Below are positions 24,422 through 30,868 of a DNA stretch of 30,868 nucleotides, one piece after another. The stretch lies in the NCBI GenBank assembly GCA_039030915.1, contig JBCCDG010000041.1:1-30868 (forward strand), read 5' to 3'. Each line of letters starts with the position of its first letter. Position 1 is the first letter of the stretch. This DNA is from Thermohalobaculum sp039030915. GTDB taxonomy: Bacteria > Pseudomonadota > Alphaproteobacteria > Rhodobacterales > Rhodobacteraceae. The notes beneath the pieces are model-generated. The model had not been told where the DNA came from, made no database searches, and worked only from the letters and a program-made list of their open reading frames with translations. Made by a program: the position numbers and the translations under genes.

Positions 24422-25557
24422 GCCCAGGCCGCCCTCAAGCGCGGCCGCTCGAGCGCGAGCCATAGCAGCAGGATCTGCGCGGGGCCGGTGTTGACCGCGC
24501 CGGCCCGCAGCGCCTCGAGCGCCTGCTCGACCCCCAGCACCATGGGCCTGATATCCTCCCCCTCGCCGTTGGCGCCGTGGATGCCCGTCGCGGTGTCCGG
24601 AAGCTCCGCCTCCCCGATCCATGCACCCAGGTGCTCGCTGGCGAGCCCCGGCGTCGGGTAGTAGCCCGGCAGCTTCTCGAGACGGCCGAGCGTGATGCCC
24701 GCTTCCTCCTCGGTCTCCCGACGAAGAGCCGTCTCCGCGTCTTCGTCCGTATCGATACGCCCCGCAGGCACCTCGATGCACCATGCGTTCGGATCGCGCC
24801 GGGCGGCCACGGCCGGGCGGAACTGCTCGATCAGAAGCACCCGGTCCGCCACGGGATCGTAAGGTAGCACCGTTACGGCATCGCCCCAGGCAACCGTGAC
24901 GCGTTCGAGCGTGGGCGACCAACTGCCATCGAAGAGGCGATGCCGAAGCCGATGCTCCTCGACCGCGAGATAGCCGCGATAGGGTCGTGCATGGTCGTCC
25001 CACACCACGTCCTCCGACGCGAAGTCGGTGCGGATACCGCCGAGCGCCGGGGTTTGCGCAGCGGCCCGCGCCCGCTGACGCGCACGGTTCATGATGGCGG
25101 GCCAGTAGTCGTTGATGCGCTCGACGGGGACGCTCTGGCGCAGGGACATAAGCTCCCCGGCAGCCTGGAGCGCGACGGCACGCCCGTCCTGCCGCCAATC
25201 CTCGAGGCTCCATGGACCATCACCGGCGGCAAGCCGCTCGGTCGCCCCGAAATAAAGTGCCTCGCGCCGCTCACCCTCGGCAATCACGTCGATGGGTAGG
25301 AGATCGTACTCGGCTTCCTCGTAGTAGCGCAGCGCCTCCACCTCATCCCGCGCGGCAGGGAAGAAGAGGATACCGTCAGCGAACGCCCCGTCCTCCTCCG
25401 CGTCGATCAGCATGGGATAGGCCTCGGCCGCCACTTGCCACACCCGCCGCCCCGGCGCGCGCGCAGGCTGCACGTCGCCCGCCTTCAGCGCTCGACCGAC
25501 CACGACCTCCAAAAGCGCGAGGTCGCGCAACGTCCCGAAGAAGAAGATTGGTTTCAC
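24406..25557 (-). CDS. TrgB-like fusion: gamma-glutamylcyclotransferase-like domain plus NUDIX hydrolase
   Basis: This 383-residue cytosolic protein has two parts. Residues 1-110 begin FFFGTLRD, the signature of AIG2/GGCT-like cyclotransferases. Residues 180-370 are an ADP-ribose-pyrophosphatase-type NUDIX domain. Its box (266-288: G-x5-E at 266-272, then RETEEEAGI) retains the catalytic glutamates. The same two-domain layout is known in TrgB, linked to tellurite resistance in Rhodobacter sphaeroides. The start is GTG at 25555-25557, directly before the conserved strand; no clear ribosome site is seen. The gene is separated from cysK by the solute-binding-protein gene. The adjacent trgA of R. 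sphaeroides is not in this window. Confidence 0.88.
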   Translation of the reverse strand: MKPIFFFGTLRDLALLEVVVGRALKAGDVQPARAPGRRVWQVAAEAYPMLIDAEEDGAFADGILFFPAARDEVEALRYYEEAEYDLLPIDVIAEGERREALYFGATERLAAGDGPWSLEDWRQDGRAVALQAAGELMSLRQSVPVERINDYWPAIMNRARQRARAAAQTPALGGIRTDFASEDVVWDDHARPYRGYLAVEEHRLRHRLFDGSWSPTLERVTVAWGDAVTVLPYDPVADRVLLIEQFRPAVAARRDPNAWCIEVPAGRIDTDEDAETALRRETEEEAGITLGRLEKLPGYYPTPGLASEHLGAWIGEAELPDTATGIHGANGEGEDIRPMVLGVEQALEALRAGAVNTGPAQILLLWLALERPRLRAAWARGGP

Positions 25558-25672
25558 TTTGGCACCGATTCTGCGTTACATTCAACGACATGTATCGGAG
25601 GACCGGCATTTCGAGATCCCGCTCAGAAACTTGCTCGAGGCCACATTGCGCTCCCTTTACTCACGCGCGACG

Positions 25673-25701
25673 TGATCCATTTTGCCGCACCAAGCGTAAG
25701 A
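25673..25701 (+). promoter_or_regulatory. Rhodobacter-type sigma-E (RpoE) promoter
   Basis: TGATCC at 25673-25678 and TAAGA at 25697-25701 are separated by exactly 18 bases. This matches the form known for RpoE promoters of Rhodobacter sphaeroides, which respond to singlet oxygen. It lies about 90 bp upstream of the ChrR-like gene and points into it. No rpoE gene is in the window. Confidence 0.75.
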
Positions 25702-25792
25702 ATAAGAAACTGCCTCGCAGATGAGACGCTGCGGGCTTACGACGAAGACGAACGGGCCCCCGATGGGCTGTAAGGCGACAGGCGACGTGACG

Positions 25793-26443
25793 ATGACGAC
25801 CCATATGCCACCGACCGACCTGCTGGCCGAATACGCCAGCGGATCGGCCAGTCCTGGCTTGAACCTCCTGATGGCGTCCCACCTGACGCTCGTTCCCGAA
25901 AGCCGGCGCCAGGTCGCGGCACTCGAGAGCATCGGCGGCGCGCTCCTGGCGGACGAGGCGCCGGTCGCTATGGCCGCCTCGGCGCTCGAGACGGCCTTCG
26001 CCGCGATCGATGACGACCGGCAGGCCGAGGATGCGGAGTTGCCCGATCGCGGCGGCCGAGATCATGTGCTGCCCCGCCCGCTTCGCGAGCATCTGAGCGG
26101 ACAGGACGAGGAAAGTCTGCCTTGGCGTTTCCGCCTGCCCGGTGTTTCCGAATACGTCCTTCCCGGCTTCGACAGCGAGCAGGTCAGCATCCTGCGCGCG
26201 CGCCCGGGCTCCGGTATTCCGCAGCACACCCATGAGGGCGTGGAGATCACACTTGTGCTGAGCGGTGAGCTGCATGACGGCGACCGCGTGCTGCGTGCGG
26301 GCGATGTCGCGGTCAATACCGACGAGCATGACCACCGCCCCCGCATCATGGGGGACGAGACGTGTTACTGCCTTGTGGTCATGGACGGCGGCTTGCGCTT
26401 CACCGGCACTTTCTCGCGCGCGCTCAACCTCATCGGCGAGTGA
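25793..26443 (+). CDS. ChrR-family cupin protein with degenerate anti-sigma zinc site
   Basis: This 216-residue protein matches ChrR in length and layout. ChrR is the anti-sigma factor that holds RpoE until singlet oxygen appears. The N-terminal domain keeps His4 and His30, but the H-x3-C-x2-C pair is lost (HLTLVPES: Val34 and Ser37 in place of Cys35 and Cys38 of ChrR). The cupin domain keeps all expected sensor residues at a constant +4 offset: His145, His147, Glu151, His181, Cys191 and Cys193. The usual upstream rpoE gene is absent. The sigma-E promoter upstream suggests it is a target of the sigma factor. It may be a paralogue with a changed or lost anti-sigma function. The ATG at 25793 has only a weak ribosome site. 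Confidence 0.88.
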   Translation: MTTHMPPTDLLAEYASGSASPGLNLLMASHLTLVPESRRQVAALESIGGALLADEAPVAMAASALETAFAAIDDDRQAEDAELPDRGGRDHVLPRPLREHLSGQDEESLPWRFRLPGVSEYVLPGFDSEQVSILRARPGSGIPQHTHEGVEITLVLSGELHDGDRVLRAGDVAVNTDEHDHRPRIMGDETCYCLVVMDGGLRFTGTFSRALNLIGE

Positions 26444-26540
26444 TCGCGACGTTCAAGAGATCTCCTGGACCGGGTGACACTGTGAGCGCGGCGGTGCCGC
26501 TCTCGCCGTTGCCGGGGTGATAGCGGCGGCAGGTCGGGCG

Positions 26541-26684
26541 ATGGCCAACATCCACCATACGGTGACGATCCCGCAGGCAGCGCTTGAAACCTTCGCGCGC
26601 TGCGCAACGTTGCTCGAGAGATATCCCGGCGATGCCCGGGCGCCCGCGCCGGGGGACAGGCTTCCGACGCGTGACGACAACTGA
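26541..26684 (+). CDS. Possible 47-residue protein, function unknown
   Basis: A short frame starts MANIHHTVTIPQAALETFARCATLLERY and ends with a proline- and charge-rich tail. It lies in the same direction between the ChrR-like and DUF6134-like genes, whose ATG is 18 bases after its stop. The first half could form a helix. The ribosome site is poor and no family is recognised, so chance coding remains possible. Confidence 0.35.
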   Translation: MANIHHTVTIPQAALETFARCATLLERYPGDARAPAPGDRLPTRDDN

Positions 26685-26702
26685 CCGATCCGCGAGGATG
26701 CC

Positions 26703-27362
26703 ATGATCGACCGACGCCACCTCCTCTTCGGCGCCAGCGCCGCCGGGTTCGCCAGTGCCCTACCCATTGCCACTCATGCCCGCGCAGATGGCGCGCGCGC
26801 GCGACGCGTCTTACGCATCCTGCGCGACGGCAGCGACATCGGCATGCACAGCCTGACCGCGACGCATGGGCCCGACCGTTTCGAGATGCGCATCGAGATC
26901 GACATCCGCGTGCGGCTCCTCGGCATCACGGCTTATCGCTACACGCATGAGAACACCGAGGTCTGGGAAGGCGGCGCACTCGCCGCGCTCATGACCCGCA
27001 CGAATGACGACGGAGACGAGTACTACGCGAACCTCAAGCGCGCGGGAGACGTGCTGGAGATCGACGGCTCGGGCTACAGCGGCACGGCCCCGCTCAACGC
27101 GGCGCCCACCAGCTACTACGCGCGGCCGTTCATCGATCGCCGGCCCTGGATCTCGACGCAAAGCGGCAAGCCGCTCGAGATCGATATCGCCACGGCCGGC
27201 GCATCGCAGACCTTCGACGTGACGGGCGAGCTCACGACGACGCTTGGCTACAACGCCGCCGGCGAATGGGTCGAATGCCGCTTCGACGCGGGCGGCGAGC
27301 CTGGCGCCTACGAGGTAGTGGAGAACGACGGCGCGATCACGCCGCTCTGGCAAGGCGCCTGA
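26703..27362 (+). CDS. DUF6134-like exported protein with a probable Tat signal
   Basis: This 219-residue protein starts MIDRRHLLFGASAAGFASAL, a twin-arginine-type signal with cleavage near AxA at residues 26-28. The mature part is mostly beta-strand, with VLRILRDGSDIGMHSLTATH and RIEIDIRVRLLGITAYRY. I recognise it as resembling DUF6134 proteins, of unknown function. GAGG lies 6 bases before the ATG at 26703. It probably belongs to the sigma-E-controlled unit begun by the ChrR-like gene, since no other promoter is obvious. Periplasmic location is inferred from the signal. Confidence 0.85.
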   Translation: MIDRRHLLFGASAAGFASALPIATHARADGARARRVLRILRDGSDIGMHSLTATHGPDRFEMRIEIDIRVRLLGITAYRYTHENTEVWEGGALAALMTRTNDDGDEYYANLKRAGDVLEIDGSGYSGTAPLNAAPTSYYARPFIDRRPWISTQSGKPLEIDIATAGASQTFDVTGELTTTLGYNAAGEWVECRFDAGGEPGAYEVVENDGAITPLWQGA

Positions 27363-27441
27363 GCGGCTTCCGGGCCTGATCGACCAGCATCGACGGCAAG
27401 AACAGCGACAGGCGGGCCTCGCGGCGCGCCGGGGAGAGAGC

Positions 27442-28239
27442 ATGAGCATCTGGCAGCAGATCGTGAAGCCTGCGGACGGCGCGGCCTGGGTGACAGGGGC
27501 CTCGGGCGGCATCGGCAAGGCGCTGGCGCTGCGCCTCGCGCGCGACGGCTGGACGGTGCACGCCACCGCGCGGCGGGAGGAGGAACTCGAAGCGCTGGCA
27601 CGCGAGGCGGACGGTCTGGACGGGCGCATCGTGCCCCTCCCGGGCGACGTGACCGACCCCGCCACCATGACCCGCGCTGTCGAGACGATCACGGCCGATG
27701 GCCCGCTCGCGCTCGTCGTGCTGAATGCGGGTGTCTACACGCCGATGCGCGCGCAGGAATTCAGCGCCGAGACGTTCCAAAAGCACATGGCCGTCAACCT
27801 CCAGGGCATGGCGAACGCGCTCGAACCCGTGTTGAAGCACATGATCCCGCGCAAGGCCGGGCACGTGGCCTTGATGGGCTCGGTCGCCGGGTACCGGGGC
27901 CTGCCTAACGCTACGGCCTATTCGCCCACCAAGGCGGGCGCCATCGCGATGGCGGAGGCGCTGGCGATGGACATGGCGGATCTCGGCGTCCGCATCTCCG
28001 TGATCAATCCGGGCTTCGTCGAGACCGATGCGACCGCGGTCAATGAATTCGACATGCCGTTCCTCATGAAGCCCGAGGAGGCCGCGAACCGCATCGTCGA
28101 CGGCCTCGGCCGACCCGGCTTCGAGATCGCGTTCCCTACCCGCTTCGCGCTCATCCTCAAGACCATCGGGCTCCTGCCGAACCGCGCCTATATCTGGGTG
28201 GTCCGCAAGGCTCTCGGCTGGGACAAGATGGACGCCTGA
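27442..28239 (+). CDS. Short-chain dehydrogenase/reductase (SDR)
   Basis: This 265-residue cytosolic oxidoreductase binds NAD(P) through TGASGGIG (residues 19-26). It has the N-A-G strand motif (VVLNAGVYT), the catalytic serine in MGSVAGYRG, and Tyr/Lys in YSPTK. The C-terminal third (RFALILKTIGLLPNRAYIWVV) is hydrophobic and may touch membrane lipid. GGGGAGAGAGC precedes the ATG. It lies 79 bp after the DUF6134-like gene in the same direction. In many Rhodobacteraceae, SDR genes sit beside rpoE-chrR, which agrees with an oxidative-stress role. The substrate is unknown. Confidence 0.92.
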   Translation: MSIWQQIVKPADGAAWVTGASGGIGKALALRLARDGWTVHATARREEELEALAREADGLDGRIVPLPGDVTDPATMTRAVETITADGPLALVVLNAGVYTPMRAQEFSAETFQKHMAVNLQGMANALEPVLKHMIPRKAGHVALMGSVAGYRGLPNATAYSPTKAGAIAMAEALAMDMADLGVRISVINPGFVETDATAVNEFDMPFLMKPEEAANRIVDGLGRPGFEIAFPTRFALILKTIGLLPNRAYIWVVRKALGWDKMDA

Positions 28240-28297
28240 CCAACGGATCGCGCTGCTGCCCGCAGACCGCCCCCCGCCAGATGCGACCCCAAAACCA

Positions 28298-29098
28298 TCA
28301 GCAACCGGGAGTTGCCGAGAGCGCGCCCCCGATGGCGTTTACGATCGCATTGGTGACGAAGCCTTGCAGGAGGAGGTGGTCGAGCAGGAAAAGCCAGACG
28401 AAGGCGATGAAGGCCGTGTAGCCCCAGCCCCAATAGCTTGCGAAGACGAGGACAGACGCCCAGTCCTGCAGCCCGAGATAGACGACAAGGGCGAGGAGCG
28501 TGGCGGCACTCAGACTGGCCGAGACAGTCGCCAGTCCGCGGAACGAAACGGCTCCCCCGCCGCTTCCGGCGCCGGCCAGCAGCGCGGCAGCGGCGACAAA
28601 GGCGCCAAGCGTGCTGACAGCAAAGATCGTGAGATCGACCCGCAATTCGCGCAGCAACGTCTCCCGCAACTCGGCGGCCGAGGCTTCGAGCCGCGAAAGC
28701 CCGCTTTGAACGCGGCCGAGGGTCGAGAGTAATCCAAGCTGTTCGAGCATCGGGCAGGCGCAGGGATCCGTGTCGCGTGCGTCGAACGTAGCTTCCTCCC
28801 GCCGCTCAGCCTCCTCGAGCGCCGAGCGCAATGCGCGAGCGCGCTCCGACAGCCGCGCGTGCAAGAAGGCCGCCGACCCCGCGGCAGAGAGCGCCCCACC
28901 CGCGCTCATTGATGGGACTGCCAGCTCTGCCGTATCGGCCGCGACGATGCGCTCGCGCACTTCCTGAAGCACAATGGTTTCGACCCGATGGTCGAAGGCA
29001 GCGGGCATGAGGTACAGGAAGCCCAGAAGCGATGCCATCGACAGCGCCCCGGCGGTGTTCAACAGCGTGAGAAAGCCTCGGAGGGTCGGCATCATCAT
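28298..29098 (-). CDS. Unrecognised membrane protein with a long extracytoplasmic helical region
   Basis: This 266-residue protein has one N-terminal membrane segment (about 13-33) and three near the C-terminus (about 155-175, 190-210 and 222-243). The region between (about 40-150) is charged, helical and likely outside the cytoplasm. It contains a coiled-coil-like stretch (ARLSERARALRSALEEAERREE) and a DPCACP motif (Cys113 and Cys115). Three in-frame ATG codons compete as start and no good ribosome site is visible. The gene is convergent with the SDR gene. I do not recognise the family. Confidence 0.75.
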   Translation of the reverse strand: MMMPTLRGFLTLLNTAGALSMASLLGFLYLMPAAFDHRVETIVLQEVRERIVAADTAELAVPSMSAGGALSAAGSAAFLHARLSERARALRSALEEAERREEATFDARDTDPCACPMLEQLGLLSTLGRVQSGLSRLEASAAELRETLLRELRVDLTIFAVSTLGAFVAAAALLAGAGSGGGAVSFRGLATVSASLSAATLLALVVYLGLQDWASVLVFASYWGWGYTAFIAFVWLFLLDHLLLQGFVTNAIVNAIGGALSATPGC

Positions 29099-29306
29099 CG
29101 CATGGAGATCGTCTACCCACAGCCGCAGCGCAATCTATCGCGCCCCTGATCCGCCCCGCACTGTGTTGCAAGGGGCACGCCTCACGGTAAGGACCGCCAG
29201 AGCGAGGGTGATCCCGGGCCGGCGGGCCGCACCAGGCTCCGACACGCCGGGGACCCGTCACGCCTGCCACCAGCGGCGCGGACGGCGCCGGCCGTGCGGC
29301 CAATGG

Positions 29307-29325
29307 ATCGCGGCAGAGCCGCGAT
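29307..29325. terminator. Hairpin behind the MFS transporter gene
   Basis: ATCGCGGC and GCCGCGAT pair perfectly around AGA. It lies 11 bases beyond the stop of the MFS gene on the minus strand, so a terminator is likely. No T-run follows. The rest of 29099-29335 shows no gene. Confidence 0.45.
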
Positions 29326-29335
29326 GCCGCGTGCC

Positions 29336-30631
29336 TCAAGCCGCCCCGAGCGCGGACAGCCGGTTGCGGTCGAGCTCGAAGCGCCAAACGAGGGCGACAG
29401 CGAGCAGCTTCAGCAGGATTGGCGCGCCGGCATAGAGAAGCGCCAGCGCCAGGAGCGCGCTCTCCGCATTCGGCTCGCCCGCCACGAAGCCCGCCGCATC
29501 GAGCGCCAGATAGGCGAGCCCCGAGGCGACCGCGAGCGAGACCTTGGTCGCCACCTGCCAGAGCGCGAAGAAGATGCCGGCGCGCTCCGCGCCGGTCTCT
29601 GCCCGGTCGGCCGCGACCACATCGGCCTGGATCGCCGGGGGAAGCGTAAGGTCCGCGCCGAACGCCAAGCCGGTCAGCACCGTGATGACGCCGAAGGCGA
29701 TCACGTCTCCCTCCCCAAGCGTCAGTGCGGCGGCGAAGACAACGCAGGCATAGAGCATCGCCGTGCCCCAGAGCCTGTGCTTCTCGACCCGCCGCGCCGC
29801 CCAGTTCCAGAACGGAATGCCAAGGACGGCCGAAAGGAAGTAGAGAAGAAAGAGCGGCCCCGCCGCGTCCTCCGCTCCCAATCGGGCTTCGACGAAGAAG
29901 ATGAAGAGCGAGGCAGGCAGCGCGTTGGCAGCCCCGTTGGCAAGCCACGCCCCGATCAGGCGCCGGAAGTAACGGTTGGACGCCAGTGCCGCACCGAGCG
30001 CCCGCAGCCCCGGCGTCTCCGCCCGCCCCCGCGCCGCGCCGCGCGCCCGTCCCGGGTCCGGGACCTTCCAGAAGGCGAGTGCCACGGCGAGGGGCAGGCC
30101 GACGCAGACCCCGATGGCGACGAGGCGAAGCCCTTCGCCCCCCTCTCCGCCCGCGACGTAGAGGAGGGTCGAGAGCACCGTGCCGCCAAGCACCAGCGCC
30201 TCGCGCCAGGCCGTGACGGTCACCCGCCTTTCATAATCGGGCGCAATCTCCGCTCCCCAGGCCGCATAAGGCGTTTGCGCCATGGACCAGCCTAGCGTCA
30301 GCACCGTGAGCCAGAGCACCGCATGCCCGAGGCCCGCATCCTGAGGCGGAACGAAGGCCTGCCAGACACCGAGGCAGATCACCGGCACCGACGCGGCCAG
30401 CCAGATCCGCCGCCTGCCGAGCCGACCGACGCTGCGATCCGAAAGCCAGCCGATGGCCGGATCCGAAAACGCATCGAAGAGCCGGATCGCGATCCACGCC
30501 GTTCCGAGCGCAGCGAGGCTGATCCCCCGCTCCTTGGCGTAGAAGGGCGTCACATACGTGAAGAGCGGCAGATAAAGCGCGGCGAGAAAGAGCGCGGGCG
30601 CCGCATAAGCGGCGAGAAGCGTGAGAGGCAT
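29336..30631 (-). CDS. MFS transporter, GPH/MelB-like (MFS_2)
   Basis: This 431-residue inner-membrane protein has about twelve hydrophobic segments. The family signature is near the start (RLFDAFSDPAIGWLSDRS, about residues 50-67) and is followed by RLGRRRIWL. These are typical of cation-coupled sugar/glycoside symporters (GPH). Sugar specificity cannot be told, and many Rhodobacteraceae homologues are not tested. GGAG lies 6 bases before the ATG at 30629-30631. The gene is monocistronic, with composite repeat copy 3 about 110 bp upstream. Confidence 0.88.
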   Translation of the reverse strand: MPLTLLAAYAAPALFLAALYLPLFTYVTPFYAKERGISLAALGTAWIAIRLFDAFSDPAIGWLSDRSVGRLGRRRIWLAASVPVICLGVWQAFVPPQDAGLGHAVLWLTVLTLGWSMAQTPYAAWGAEIAPDYERRVTVTAWREALVLGGTVLSTLLYVAGGEGGEGLRLVAIGVCVGLPLAVALAFWKVPDPGRARGAARGRAETPGLRALGAALASNRYFRRLIGAWLANGAANALPASLFIFFVEARLGAEDAAGPLFLLYFLSAVLGIPFWNWAARRVEKHRLWGTAMLYACVVFAAALTLGEGDVIAFGVITVLTGLAFGADLTLPPAIQADVVAADRAETGAERAGIFFALWQVATKVSLAVASGLAYLALDAAGFVAGEPNAESALLALALLYAGAPILLKLLAVALVWRFELDRNRLSALGAA

Positions 30632-30741
30632 GTCGGCTCCATTCCGATCACGCGGCAGATAGCCCGCCTCTCCCCCCAAACCAGCCAGGTCTCTCACCAT
30701 CCCTCCTCGAGTGTTTCCGCGCATTGCGGAAGAAGACGACG

Positions 30742-30795
30742 CGCCCGCGCCCACCCACGTCAGCTTGTGCTGCCGATCATGAACATAATACGAAC
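30742..30795 (+). repeat. Composite repeat, copy 3, with a perfect SOS-box-like motif
   Basis: The 23-bp core at 30742-30764 is identical to that of copy 2. CCCACCCAC (30750-30758) is followed after exactly 22 bp by GAACATAATACGAAC at 30781-30795, again GAAC-N7-GAAC. The motif could act on a gene to the right of the window, or on the MFS gene 150 bp away on the other strand. No gene is seen from 30796 to the end of the window. Confidence 0.65.
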
Positions 30796-30868
30796 ATACG
30801 CCATCGACCGACGCGCCTTTTGGTCAAATGGCGGGCGCAGCGACAATCACGGCACCACGAACAGCAGC

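Noticed and set aside
30742..30764. G-quadruplex on the G-rich strand of the repeat core
   Set aside because: Only three GGG runs lie close together (GGGTGGGCGCGGG). A fourth nearby run is not present, so a stable intramolecular quadruplex is not supported.

Overview
The window looks like chromosomal DNA of a marine Roseobacter-type alphaproteobacterium (Rhodobacteraceae sensu lato). The evidence is high-GC coding in most of the window, a DddL-type DMSP lyase, a TrgB-like fusion protein close to cysK, a ChrR-family protein behind a Rhodobacter-type sigma-E promoter, a B12-dependent ribonucleotide reductase and a fused TAXI-type TRAP permease. No rRNA, tRNA or CRISPR array was recognised. All identifications come from reading the sequence; no database search was possible.

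Positions 1-4930 are accessory DNA. An IS1595-family element (298-4747) is delimited by 23-bp inverted repeats and an 8-bp target duplication. Its transposase gene is split by a complete IS3-family element (932-2246, 26-bp inverted repeats, 3-bp target duplication). Removing the inner element and one copy of its duplication restores a continuous transposase frame. Downstream of the transposase, inside the outer element, lie two cargo genes of unknown function (2628-3662 and 3908-4699) and a possible small antisense-strand gene (3664-3909). The small gene exactly fills the gap between them and shares a CCATGG start palindrome with the second cargo gene. Outside the element, on both sides and in opposite orientation, are copies of a composite repeat: a 23-bp C-rich core, 22 bp from its CCCACCCAC motif to a GAAC repeat. 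A third copy sits at the far right of the window. Two of the three copies carry a perfect GAAC-N7-GAAC motif, which resembles the alphaproteobacterial LexA box.

Positions 4930-9331 hold a TAXI-TRAP transporter (receptor and fused permease, overlapping by 4 bp), a divergent UbiH-type hydroxylase and a 36-codon membrane miniprotein. Positions 9544-13245 encode nrdJ, with candidate NrdR sites upstream. Positions 13623-19032 carry a TRIC-family channel, an sseA-GNAT pair, a TrkH/KtrB potassium transporter and an alaX-dddL pair. The two convergent junctions in that stretch contain large inverted repeats. Positions 19207-25557 carry an MscS-type channel directly downstream of cysK, a solute-binding protein with no adjacent permease genes, and a GGCT-NUDIX fusion related to TrgB.

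Positions 25673-28239 form a probable sigma-E-controlled unit. A textbook TGATCC-N18-TAAGA promoter precedes a ChrR-like protein that keeps its cupin sensor residues but has lost the two cysteines of its anti-sigma zinc site. A Tat-exported DUF6134-like protein and an SDR enzyme follow. The window ends with an unrecognised membrane protein and an MFS (GPH-type) transporter. The most unusual material is the cargo-bearing nested element, the three-copy composite repeat and the ChrR-like protein.
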